Source of the DNA: Streptomyces sp. NBC_01283
GTDB taxonomy: Bacteria > Actinomycetota > Actinomycetes > Streptomycetales > Streptomycetaceae
Direction: 5' to 3'
DNA length: 64,000 nucleotides
Assembly (NCBI RefSeq): GCF_041435335.1
Contig: NZ_CP108430.1
Location: 2,542,001 to 2,606,000, forward strand
The stretch's first letter is position 1. Each line of letters opens with the position of its first letter. The notes under the pieces are model-generated. The model saw only the letters and a program-made list of their open reading frames with translations, did no database searches and had not been told where the DNA came from. Shown here one piece after another: positions 19,015 through 26,962 of the stretch. Position numbers and translations under genes: made by a program.

Positions 19015-19413
19015 TCAGTCGACGACCGCCACCCCGTCCAGCTCCACCAGGCACTCTTCGTCCCAGAGGCGGACCGCACCGATCACCGCCATGGCGGGGT
19101 AGTCGCGGCCCGCCAACCGCTTCCAGATGCGGCCCAGTTGGGGTGCCTGGGCCCGGTAGTCCGCGACGTCCGTGGCGTAGACGGTGACGCGGGCGAGGTC
19201 GGCGGGGACGCCTCCCGCGTGGCGCAGGGCGGTGAGGAGGTTGGTCAGCGCCCGCTCGAACTGCTCGGCCAGGGTCGTGCCGGTGACCTTGCCGTCGGCG
19301 TCGAGCGCGGTCTGGCCCGCGAGGAAGACGAGACGGCCGCCGGTCGCGGTGACGGCGTGCGAGAAGCCGGTGGGCGGGGAGAGTTCGTCGGGGTTGACGC
19401 GTTCGAGGCTCAT
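19015..19413 (-). CDS. RidA family enamine/imine deaminase
   Basis: 132 residues, the full length of the YjgF/YER057c/UK114 family. These trimeric proteins hydrolyse reactive enamines and imines to ketones and ammonia. Family blocks are visible: LVFLAGQTALDADGKV, FERALTNLLTALRHAGG, RVTVYATDVADYRAQAP and AVIGAVRLWDEECLVELDGVAV, the Arg in the last block being the usual carboxylate-binding residue. Its ATG overlaps the acyl-CoA dehydrogenase TGA (ATGA), implying translational coupling. Within a 2-aminobenzoyl-CoA route it could remove the amino group from the dearomatised enamine intermediate. Confidence 0.9.
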   Translation of the reverse strand: MSLERVNPDELSPPTGFSHAVTATGGRLVFLAGQTALDADGKVTGTTLAEQFERALTNLLTALRHAGGVPADLARVTVYATDVADYRAQAPQLGRIWKRLAGRDYPAMAVIGAVRLWDEECLVELDGVAVVD

Positions 19414-20639
19414 GCGGAGGACTCCTCGTGGCTGACGGACGGGACGGACGGGGCGGCGGACTCGGTGGCGGCCTGAGCGGCGTACAACTCCTTGGCGATG
19501 ATGGTCCGTTGAACCTCGCTGGCCCCTTCGTAGATGCGAGGTGCCCGCACCTCGCGGTAGAGGTGCTCCATGAGGTGCCCCCGCCGCAGGGCGCGCGCGC
19601 CGTGCAGCTGGACCGCGGCGTCGACGACGTACTGCGCCGTTTCCGTGGCCATCAGCTTGGCCATCGCGGCCCGTTGGGCGATGTCCGGCTCACCACGGTC
19701 GTAGGCCGCTGCTGCCGCGTGGACCATGAGGCGGGCCGCCTCGGTCCGGGTGGCCATCTCCGCGACCTGGTGCGCGACCGCCTGGAGGTCCTTCAACTTG
19801 CCTCCGAACGCGTCCCGTTCGGCGGTGTGCGCGAGCGTCGCGTCCAGGGCCGCGGCGGCCATGCCGACCGCGAAGGCGCCGACGCTGGGGCGGAAACGGT
19901 TGAGGGTGGTCATGGCCACGCGGAAACCGCGGTCGGGCTCACCCAGGACGTCATCGGCGGTGACGGTCACGCCGTCGAAGGCGAGGGCGCCGATGGGGTG
20001 CGGGGAGAGCATGTCCAGGGGCGTGCCGGTGAGGCCCGCGCGGTCGGCGGGCACGAGGAAGGCGGTGACTCCGCGGGCGCCCGCGCCGGGGGTCGTACGG
20101 GCGAAGACGGTGTAGAAGTCGGCTTCGGGGGCGTTCGAGATCCAGCACTTCTCTCCGGTGAGCCGCCAGGAGGAGGGGCCGTCCGGTGCGGCGGCCAGGG
20201 CCAGGGCCGCGGCGTCCGAGCCCGCCCCGGGTTCGGAGAGCGCGAAGGCGGCGACGGCACGGCCCGCGCGGGCGGGGGCGAGCCACTGTTCACGCTGCCG
20301 CGCGGAGCCGTACGCGGCGACGGGGTGCGCCCCGAGCCCCTGCAGGGCGAGGGCGGTCTCGGCCTCCGTGCAGGCGTGGGCGAGGGACTCGCGCAGGAGG
20401 CAGAGACCCAGGGCGCCCGACGTGGCATGCGAGGCCGCCCGTGAGGCAGTGGAGCCGGCCGCCCCCTCCCCCGCGAACAGGCGGTCCAGGAGGCCGAGTT
20501 CCCCCAGCGCCTCCACCAGCGGGCGGTTCACGCGGCCCGGCTCACCCTTCTCGGCCAGCGGACGCAATCGCTTGTCGGCGAGGGTGCGCAACTCCGCACA
20601 CCAGGCGATTTGTTCCGGATTGAGCGAGAATGCCGTCAT
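19410..20639 (-). CDS. Acyl-CoA dehydrogenase
   Basis: 409 residues from an ATG with GGAGGGG 9 nt upstream. FAD-dependent alpha,beta-dehydrogenation of an acyl-CoA. Family blocks: FALSEPGAGSDAAAL and EKCWISNAPEADFYTVFART in the beta-domain, and RAMAKLMATE, QLHGARALRRGHLMEHLYREVRAPRIYEGASEVQRTIIAKEL at the C-terminus; the usual substrate Glu region (IYEG) is present. First gene of a three-gene unit with RidA and an alpha/beta hydrolase, divergent from the aryl-CoA ligase gene. In the island it would oxidise the ring-derived CoA ester during beta-oxidation. Confidence 0.93.
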   Translation of the reverse strand: MTAFSLNPEQIAWCAELRTLADKRLRPLAEKGEPGRVNRPLVEALGELGLLDRLFAGEGAAGSTASRAASHATSGALGLCLLRESLAHACTEAETALALQGLGAHPVAAYGSARQREQWLAPARAGRAVAAFALSEPGAGSDAAALALAAAPDGPSSWRLTGEKCWISNAPEADFYTVFARTTPGAGARGVTAFLVPADRAGLTGTPLDMLSPHPIGALAFDGVTVTADDVLGEPDRGFRVAMTTLNRFRPSVGAFAVGMAAAALDATLAHTAERDAFGGKLKDLQAVAHQVAEMATRTEAARLMVHAAAAAYDRGEPDIAQRAAMAKLMATETAQYVVDAAVQLHGARALRRGHLMEHLYREVRAPRIYEGASEVQRTIIAKELYAAQAATESAAPSVPSVSHEESSA

Positions 20640-20666
20640 CCCGGGCCCCTCCTTTATCGCGCACCG

Positions 20667-20680
20667 TTGACTGTCGTCAC
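20667..20680. promoter_or_regulatory. Putative island operator, copy 1
   Basis: TTGACTGTCGTCAC, between the divergent acyl-CoA dehydrogenase and ligase genes. The last 13 bases are identical to the site at 26409-26421 upstream of the enoyl-CoA hydratase gene, where the element is the perfect inverted repeat GTGAC-TGTC-GTCAC. Likely bound by the PaaX-type regulator encoded in the island. Confidence 0.55.
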
Positions 20681-20742
20681 CATCACGATACGCTCGTTCC
20701 GCGAGCTCACCACAAGCCCGAACGGCAAGGGGGCGACCCGCT

Positions 20743-22383
20743 GTGGACGCCAAGAGTGCACTGCGACTCCACCCATCGGCCCACGTGGACACCTTCGCCC
20801 GGGATCATCTCCCGCCGCCGGAGCAGTGGCCCGCGTTCGTCCGCGACCGGCCCGAACTGCATTACGCCGATCGCCTCAACTGCGGCGCCGAGCTCCTGGA
20901 CCGGACGGTGGAACGGCTCGGCGGCGACCGGCCCGCCTTCCGTACGGGATCCGGCGACGCATGGACGTACGGCGAGCTGCGGCGGCACGTCGACCGGACC
21001 GCCCACGTCCTGACCGCGGAACTCGGCGTACGGCCCGGTGAGCGCGTCCTGCTGCGCGGACCCACCACCCCCTGGCTCGCGGCCTGCTGGCTCGCGGTGA
21101 TGAAGGCGGGCGCGGTCGCGGTCACCGTCCTGGCCCAGCAGCGCCCGCACGAGCTGGCCACGATCTGCGAGATCGCCGAGGTCGGCCACGCGCTGTGCGA
21201 TGTCCGCGCCGTGGACGACCTGATCAAGGCCGGGATCCCCGGCCTCGATGTCACCCCCTTCGGCGGGGACGCGGACGACGACCTGCTGGCGCGCGCCGCC
21301 CGGCAGCCGGATGTCTACGAACCCGTCGACACCGCCTCCGACGACGTCGCCCTCATCGCCTTCACGTCCGGCACCACGGGCCGCCCCAAGGGCTGCATGC
21401 ACTTCCACCGTGACGTGCTCGCCATCGCCGACACCTTCGCGCGCCACGTCCTGAAACCGGGGCCCGACGACGTGTTCACGGGCAGCCCGCCGCTCGGTTT
21501 CACCTTCGGGCTCGGCGGGCTCGTCATCTTCCCGCTGCGGGTCGGCGCCTCCTCGGTCCTGCTCGAACAGGCGGGCCCCAGGCAGCTGCTGCCCGCGATC
21601 GCCGAGCACGGCGTGACGGTGCTGTTCACGGCGCCGACCGCCTACCGCACGATGCTCGACGAGCTGGGCAAGCCGGACGCGCCGGACGTCTCCACCCTGC
21701 GGCGGTGCGTCTCCGCGGGCGAGAACCTGCCCGCCGCCACCTGGCGGGCCTGGCACGAGCGCACCGGGCACCGCATCATCAACGGCATCGGCGCGACGGA
21801 GCTCCTGCACATCTTCATCTCCGCCGCGGACGAGGCGATCCGCCCCGGCACCACGGGCCGCCCCGTCCCGGGGTGGCACGCGCGCGTGGTCGACGGCTCG
21901 GGCGCCCCGGTGCCGGACGGGGAGCCGGGACTGCTCGCCGTGCGCGGTCCCGTCGGCTGCCGGTATCTGGGCGACGAACGGCAGCTCCAGTACGTGCGCC
22001 ACGGCTGGAACGTCACCGGCGACACCTACGTCCGCGACGCCGACGGCTATTTCACCTACGTGGCCCGCGCGGACGACATGATCATCTCGGCCGGGTACAA
22101 CATCGCGGGCCCTGAGGTCGAGGAGGCGCTCCTGCGCCACCCGGACGTCCTGGAGACCGCCGTCGTGGGGCGCCCGGACGAGCTGCGCGGGCAGAGCGTC
22201 GTCGCGTACGTCGTGCAGCGCCCCGGCACGGAGCGGGACCCGGACCGGCTGCGCGAGTTCGTGAAGGGCGAGCTGGTGCCGTACAAGTGTCCGCGCGAGA
22301 TCGTCTATCTGGACGCCCTGCCGCGCACCGCGACAGGCAAGCTGCAACGGTTCCGGCTGCGCGAGCCCGGGCCCGTAGAGTGA
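20743..22383 (+). CDS. Aryl-CoA ligase, 2-aminobenzoate/benzoate-CoA ligase type
   Basis: 546 residues from a GTG with GGGGG upstream. ATP-dependent activation of an aromatic acid to its CoA thioester by way of an acyl adenylate. Motifs: AFTSGTTGRPKG (phosphate loop, about 208-219), GIGATELLHIFIS (adenine site), TGDTYVRDADGYFTYVARADDM (hinge) and the C-terminal catalytic Lys in RTATGKLQRFRL. The protein resembles the benzoate/2-aminobenzoate subgroup rather than acetyl-CoA synthetases. Four bases separate it from the PaaX gene. With the monooxygenase/reductase fusion nearby, anthranilate (or salicylate) is the most likely substrate. Confidence 0.88.
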   Translation: MDAKSALRLHPSAHVDTFARDHLPPPEQWPAFVRDRPELHYADRLNCGAELLDRTVERLGGDRPAFRTGSGDAWTYGELRRHVDRTAHVLTAELGVRPGERVLLRGPTTPWLAACWLAVMKAGAVAVTVLAQQRPHELATICEIAEVGHALCDVRAVDDLIKAGIPGLDVTPFGGDADDDLLARAARQPDVYEPVDTASDDVALIAFTSGTTGRPKGCMHFHRDVLAIADTFARHVLKPGPDDVFTGSPPLGFTFGLGGLVIFPLRVGASSVLLEQAGPRQLLPAIAEHGVTVLFTAPTAYRTMLDELGKPDAPDVSTLRRCVSAGENLPAATWRAWHERTGHRIINGIGATELLHIFISAADEAIRPGTTGRPVPGWHARVVDGSGAPVPDGEPGLLAVRGPVGCRYLGDERQLQYVRHGWNVTGDTYVRDADGYFTYVARADDMIISAGYNIAGPEVEEALLRHPDVLETAVVGRPDELRGQSVVAYVVQRPGTERDPDRLREFVKGELVPYKCPREIVYLDALPRTATGKLQRFRLREPGPVE

Positions 22384-22387
22384 TCAC

Positions 22388-23209
22388 GTGTCCGAGCAGC
22401 ACACTCCACGGTCCCTGATCGTCACCTTCTACGGCGCCTACGGGCGCGCGGCCCCCGGCCCGGTGCCCGTCGCCGAGCTGGTCAGGCTCCTCGCCCCGGT
22501 CGGCGTGGACGCCCCGTCCGTGCGCTCTTCCGTGTCCCGGCTCAAGCGGCGCGGTCTCCTCGTCCCCGCCCGGACGGCGGCGGGCGCTGCGGGGTACGCC
22601 CTCTCGCCGGACGCGCGCCAGCTCCTGGACGACGGCGACCGGCGCATCTACGCCTCTCCCCCGGCGGCGCGGCAGGGCGGCGGCTGGGTGCTCGCCGTGT
22701 TCTCCGTGCCGGAGTCGGAACGCCAGAAGCGGCACGTGCTGCGCTCCCGCCTTGCCGGGCTCGGCTTCGGAACGGCCGCCCCGGGGGTGTGGATCGCCCC
22801 GGCGCACCTCTACGAAGAGACCCGGCACACCCTGGAGCGGCTCCAACTGTCCTCGTACGTGGACCTGTTCCGCGGCGAGCACCTGGGCTTCGCGGCGACG
22901 GCCGACGCGGTGGCCCGCTGGTGGGACCTGTCCTCCATCGCCAAGGAGCACGAGGTGTTCCTCGACCGGCACGAGCCGGTGCTCAGGGCCTGGCAGGGGC
23001 GCGCGGACACCCCGCCGGAGGAGGCGTACCGCGACTATCTCCTGGCCCTGGACTCCTGGCGCCGGCTGCCCTACGCCGATCCGGGGCTGCCGGGGGAACT
23101 CCTCCCCGAGGGGTGGCCCGGAGACCGGTCCGCCGAGGTGTTCACGGCCCTCGACGGACGACTGCGGGACGCGGGAGCGTACTTCGTGACGCTCAACTCC
23201 CCAGCTTGA
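22388..23209 (+). CDS. PaaX family transcriptional regulator
   Basis: 273 residues. N-terminal winged helix (PRSLIVTFYGAYGR ... VRSSVSRLKRRGLLVPAR) and the PaaX central and C-terminal domains (WVLAVFSVPESERQKRHVLRSRLAGLGFGTAAPGVWIAP; YRDYLLALDSWRRLPYADPGLPGELLPEGWPG). PaaX proteins repress phenylacetate and related aromatic catabolism and are released by aryl-CoA thioesters. The GTG start follows the ligase stop by 4 nt, so the regulator is made with the enzyme producing its probable inducer. Its end overlaps the convergent monooxygenase gene by 17 bp. Confidence 0.92.
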   Translation: MSEQHTPRSLIVTFYGAYGRAAPGPVPVAELVRLLAPVGVDAPSVRSSVSRLKRRGLLVPARTAAGAAGYALSPDARQLLDDGDRRIYASPPAARQGGGWVLAVFSVPESERQKRHVLRSRLAGLGFGTAAPGVWIAPAHLYEETRHTLERLQLSSYVDLFRGEHLGFAATADAVARWWDLSSIAKEHEVFLDRHEPVLRAWQGRADTPPEEAYRDYLLALDSWRRLPYADPGLPGELLPEGWPGDRSAEVFTALDGRLRDAGAYFVTLNSPA

Positions 23210-25496
23210 GACGGGGCTTGGGGGCATCCGTGCGACCGGTCTGAGGCCGGCGGCTGCCCGCCCCGTACTGCACGGGCCAGCTGACGCCCGGTCCGGCGTA
23301 CCCCTGCTCGGCCGCCGCGTGGAGGGTCCAGTGCGGGTCGTACAGATGCGGGCGCGCGAGCGCGCACAGGTCCGTTCGGCCCGCCAGAATCAGCGAGTTG
23401 ACGTCGTCCCAGGAGGAGATGGCTCCGACGGTGAGGACGGGGACGCCGGTTTCGTTGCGGATGCGGTCGGCGAACGGCGTCTGGTAGGAGCGGCCGTACG
23501 CGGGGCGTTCGTCAGAGACGACCTGGCCGGTCGAGACGTCGATCGCGTCGGCTCCGTGCGCGGCGAAGGAGCGGGCGATCTCGACGGCGTCGTCCGCGGT
23601 GGTGCCGCCGTCGGCCCAGTCGGTGGCCGAGACGCGGACGGTCATGGGTTTGCCGTCCGGCCACAACTCCCTTACCGCGTCGAAGACTTCGAGGGGGAAA
23701 CGCATGCGGTTGGCCAGCGAGCCACCGTATTCGTCGGTCCGTCGGTTGGTCAGCGGCGAGAGGAAGCCGGACAGCAGATAGCCGTGGGCGCAGTGCAGTT
23801 CGAGGAGGTCGAAGCCGCTCCGCTCGGCCCGCCGGGCCGCCTCCGTGAACTGTTCGCGGATCTCGGCGAGCCCGGTCCGGTCCAGCTCATGCGGGCGCTG
23901 GCTGCCCGCCTTGTACGGGAGGGGCGAGGGCGCCACCAGCGGCCAGTTCCCCTCCTCCAGGGGTTCGTCGATGCCCTCCCACATCAGCTTCGTCGAGCCC
24001 TTGCGTCCCGCGTGGCCGAGCTGCACGCCGATCGCGGTGCCGGGCGCCTGCGCGTGCACGAAGTCGGTGATGCGGCGCCAGGCGTCGGCCTGTCCTTCGG
24101 TGTAGAGCCCGGCGCAGCCCGGCGTGATGCGGCCCCGGTCGCTGACGCACACCATCTCGGTCATGACCAGGCCCGCGCCACCGAGCGCCCGTGCGCCCAG
24201 GTGGACGAGGTGGAAGTCGCCGGGGACGCCGTCCACCGCGGAGTACATGTCCATGGGGGACACGACCACGCGGTTGCGCAGGGTGAGGCCGCGCAGCCGG
24301 AAGGGCGTGAACATCGGCGGTGTACCGGCCGGACAGCCGAAGTCGCGCTCGACGGACTCGGTGAAGTGGGCGTCGCGCAGGCGCAGGTTGTCGTGGGTGA
24401 CGCGGCGGCTGCGGGTGAGCAGGTTGAACGCGAACTGGCGCGGCGGCTGGCCGAGATGGTCCGGGAGCCGCTCGAACCACTCCAGGCTCGCGCGGGCCGC
24501 GCGCTGCGTGGACTCGACGACGGGACGGCGCTCCGTCTCGTACGCGGCGAGTGCGTCGGCGATGTCCGGCTGCTCCTCCAGGCAGGCGGCGAGCGCGAGC
24601 GCGTCCTCGACGGCGAGCTTGGTGCCGGAGCCGATGGAGAAGTGCGCGGTGTGGGCCGCGTCGCCGAGAAGCACCGTATTGCCGTGGGACCAGCGCTTGT
24701 TGACGACCGTGCGGAAGTTGATCCAGGCGGACTTGTTGCCGCGCAGCGTCCGGCCGTCGAGCGCGTCGGCGAAGATCTTGGCGCAGCGCTCGGACGACTC
24801 CCGCTCGTCGAGCTCCGCGAACCCGGCCGCCTCCCACACCTCTTCGCGCATCTCGACGATGACCGTGGACTCGCCCGTGCCGGCCGTGGAGAAGGGGTAG
24901 CCGTGCAGCTGCATCACGCCGTGCTCGGTCTCGGCGATCTCGAAACGGAAGGCATCGAAGGCGAAGTCGGCGGCGAGCCAGATGTAGCGACAGCGGTGCG
25001 TCTCGACGCTCGGCCCGAACGCTTCGGCGTGCGCCTCGCGCGTGAGACTGTGCACGCCGTCCGCCGCGATCACCAGGTCGTACGCGGCGGAGAGCTCGGC
25101 GGCGGGCGGGGCCTCGGACCGGAAGCGCAGGTCGACGCCGAGTTCACGGCACCGCTCGTGCAGGATGCCCAGCAGCCTGCGCCGACCGAGGGCCGCGAAG
25201 CCGTGCCCGCCGGAGGTGTGCCGGCTCCCCCGGTGCACGATGTCGATGTCGTCCCAGCGGACGAACTCGGCCTGGAGGGCGCGGTAGACGACGGGATCGG
25301 CGTGCTCGATGCCGCCGAGCGTCTCGTCCGAGAGGACGACTCCGAAGCCGAACGTGTCGTCCGGGGCGTTGCGCTCCCAGACGGTGATCTCGCGCTCCGG
25401 GTCGAGCCGCTTGAGGAGGGCGGCGGCGTAGAGCCCGCCGGGGCCGCCGCCGATGACGGCGATGCGGTGGGCGGAGCCGCGGTCGGGGGCCGTCAC
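23193..25496 (-). CDS. Anthraniloyl/salicylyl-CoA monooxygenase-reductase fusion
   Basis: About 767 residues. The N-terminal half is a group A flavin monooxygenase (IAVIGGGPGGLYAAALLKR; GDAAHTAHFSIGSGTKLAVED at about 285). The C-terminal half, from about residue 395, is an old-yellow-enzyme barrel (TLRNRVVVSPMDMYSA; ELHCAHGYLLSGFLSP with the HxxH pair intact). This fusion is that of 2-aminobenzoyl-CoA monooxygenase/reductase, which hydroxylates and then reduces the ring of the CoA ester, and is often annotated as salicylyl-CoA 5-hydroxylase. A GTG at 25514 would overlap the hydratase gene by 16 bp; I prefer the GTG just after the hydratase stop because AGGGG precedes it. Cotranscribed with the hydratase. 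Confidence 0.9.
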   Translation of the reverse strand: MTAPDRGSAHRIAVIGGGPGGLYAAALLKRLDPEREITVWERNAPDDTFGFGVVLSDETLGGIEHADPVVYRALQAEFVRWDDIDIVHRGSRHTSGGHGFAALGRRRLLGILHERCRELGVDLRFRSEAPPAAELSAAYDLVIAADGVHSLTREAHAEAFGPSVETHRCRYIWLAADFAFDAFRFEIAETEHGVMQLHGYPFSTAGTGESTVIVEMREEVWEAAGFAELDERESSERCAKIFADALDGRTLRGNKSAWINFRTVVNKRWSHGNTVLLGDAAHTAHFSIGSGTKLAVEDALALAACLEEQPDIADALAAYETERRPVVESTQRAARASLEWFERLPDHLGQPPRQFAFNLLTRSRRVTHDNLRLRDAHFTESVERDFGCPAGTPPMFTPFRLRGLTLRNRVVVSPMDMYSAVDGVPGDFHLVHLGARALGGAGLVMTEMVCVSDRGRITPGCAGLYTEGQADAWRRITDFVHAQAPGTAIGVQLGHAGRKGSTKLMWEGIDEPLEEGNWPLVAPSPLPYKAGSQRPHELDRTGLAEIREQFTEAARRAERSGFDLLELHCAHGYLLSGFLSPLTNRRTDEYGGSLANRMRFPLEVFDAVRELWPDGKPMTVRVSATDWADGGTTADDAVEIARSFAAHGADAIDVSTGQVVSDERPAYGRSYQTPFADRIRNETGVPVLTVGAISSWDDVNSLILAGRTDLCALARPHLYDPHWTLHAAAEQGYAGPGVSWPVQYGAGSRRPQTGRTDAPKPRLKLGS

Positions 25497-25498
25497 CG

Positions 25499-26326
25499 TC
25501 AGCGCCCCTGCCACTTGGGCGCGCGCTTCTCCGTGAACGCCGCGTGGAATTCCTTGTAGTCCTCGCCGGTCATCAAGAGTGCCTGCGTCGCCGCGTCCAG
25601 CTCCACGGCCGCGGCGAGCGGCATGTCCAGTTCCGAGGTCAGCAGCGCCTTGGTCTGCGCGTACGCGAGGGCGGGGCCGTCGGCGAGGCGGCGCGCGAGG
25701 GTCTGTGCGGCCTCGGGGACCTTGCCCTCGTCCGTCAGCTCGCTGATCAGGCCGATCCGTTCGGCCTCGGGGGCGCGCACCGGGTCGCCCAGCATCAGGA
25801 TGCGGGTGGCGTGACCGAGGCCGACGACGCGGGGCAGGAGGTAAGCGGCCCCCATGTCACCGCCCGAGAGGCCGACCCGGGTGAAGAGGAAGGAGAACCG
25901 CGCCGAGGGATCCGCCACCCGGAAGTCCGAGGCGAGGGCGAGCACCGCACCCGCACCCGCGGCCACTCCGTGCACGGCGGTGATCACCGGGAAGGGGCAC
26001 TCGCGGATGGCGCGGACGACCTGGCCCGTCATGCGGTTGAAGTCGAGCAGCTGGGCGGTGTCCATGCCGAGGGTCGCGCCGATGATCTCGTCGACGTCAC
26101 CGCCCGAGCAGAAGCCGCGCCCCTCCCCACCGAGCACCAGGGCGCGCACGGACTTGTCGCGGGACAGTTCGGCCAGGAGGTCGCGCAGGTCGGCGTAGGC
26201 GCCGAAGGTGAGCGCGTTCAGCTTGTCGGGGCGGGCGAGGGTGACCGTGGCGACCCCGTCGTCCACCTCGAAGCGGAGGTGCTGCCAGTCGGGGGTGCGG
26301 GGGGCGGAGCCGGTGAAGGGACTCAT
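25499..26326 (-). CDS. Enoyl-CoA hydratase/isomerase family
   Basis: 275 residues from the ATG MSPFTGSAPRT. Crotonase fold: VATVTLARPDKLNALTFG, oxyanion loop GEGRGFCSGGDVDEI at about 90 and AAGAGAVLALASDFRVAD with the second oxyanion Gly. The family hydrates enoyl-CoA or cleaves ring C-C bonds. First gene of a unit with the monooxygenase-reductase fusion (2 nt gap), so it likely acts on a dearomatised ring-CoA intermediate. A shared operator-like element lies about 83 bp upstream. Confidence 0.92.
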   Translation of the reverse strand: MSPFTGSAPRTPDWQHLRFEVDDGVATVTLARPDKLNALTFGAYADLRDLLAELSRDKSVRALVLGGEGRGFCSGGDVDEIIGATLGMDTAQLLDFNRMTGQVVRAIRECPFPVITAVHGVAAGAGAVLALASDFRVADPSARFSFLFTRVGLSGGDMGAAYLLPRVVGLGHATRILMLGDPVRAPEAERIGLISELTDEGKVPEAAQTLARRLADGPALAYAQTKALLTSELDMPLAAAVELDAATQALLMTGEDYKEFHAAFTEKRAPKWQGR

Positions 26327-26407
26327 GACGACGTGCGGCCTCCTCGGTCGGGCGGCGGCGGTCCATCTCGTGACGTTCTCTCTACTCTTCGAAGCTATCA
26401 CCTGTCC

Positions 26408-26421
26408 GTGACTGTCGTCAC
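26408..26421. promoter_or_regulatory. Putative island operator, copy 2
   Basis: GTGAC-TGTC-GTCAC, a perfect 14-bp inverted repeat whose last 13 bases recur at 20668-20680. On the minus strand both sites are also preceded 10-12 nt earlier by TATCG. Likely the operator of the hydratase-monooxygenase unit. Confidence 0.6.
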
Positions 26422-26506
26422 GAGTACGCGATACCCCTCAAGGGCCAGACGTCCCGGTTCTGCCCGACCGTCGACCCTGTCGGCATAGCGCTTAAGCTTC
26501 GTACGG

Positions 26507-26962
26507 TTGAAAGCAGGATCGCCTGCTGCCCTGAACGGACCCGCCTTGCACGAATCTCCCGCTCCCACCTCGTGGCGCATCGCGCTGCCGCACGCCACTG
26601 CCGCGGTGCCGATCGCCCGCGCACTGGTGCGTACGGCGCTCATGGAGATCGACACGCCCGCCGACAGCGACACCGCCGAGCTCCTCACGGCCGAGCTGGT
26701 GGCCAACGCGGTGGAGCACACCTCGGGGCAGGACCCGATAGAGCTCGTGATCGAGCTCCTGCCGACCGGCTGCCAGGTCGAGGTCCACGACTCGAACCCG
26801 CTGCCGCCCGGCGATCTCACCGACCCGGGGCCGATGAACGAGCCGGACCCCTGGCAGGAGCACGGGCGCGGCCTGCTCCTGATCCGCACCCTCAGCTCTT
26901 CCTGCGGTCACCGCCCCACCGGCTCCGGCAAGGCGGTCTGGTTCACCCTGCCCGCGGCGTAG
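26507..26962 (+). CDS. Anti-sigma-like ATP-binding protein (RsbW/HATPase_c)
   Basis: 151 residues from TTG; a second TTG at 26546 is possible and neither has a good ribosome site. TAAGCT at 26493-26498 lies 8 nt before the first TTG and could make the mRNA nearly leaderless. GHKL ATPase features: the N-box ELLTAELVANAVEHTS with Glu and Asn, and the G2-type GRGLLLIRTL; a Mg-binding Asp lies in VEVHDSN. Streptomyces carry dozens of such small kinases acting on STAS proteins. No partner gene is adjacent. Its end overlaps the convergent permease gene by 20 bp. Confidence 0.82.
   Translation: MKAGSPAALNGPALHESPAPTSWRIALPHATAAVPIARALVRTALMEIDTPADSDTAELLTAELVANAVEHTSGQDPIELVIELLPTGCQVEVHDSNPLPPGDLTDPGPMNEPDPWQEHGRGLLLIRTLSSSCGHRPTGSGKAVWFTLPAA

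Noticed and set aside
18126..26326. Aromatic island as a transferred genomic island
   Set aside because: No integrase, tRNA end, flanking repeats or obvious composition change; codon bias looks like the neighbours.
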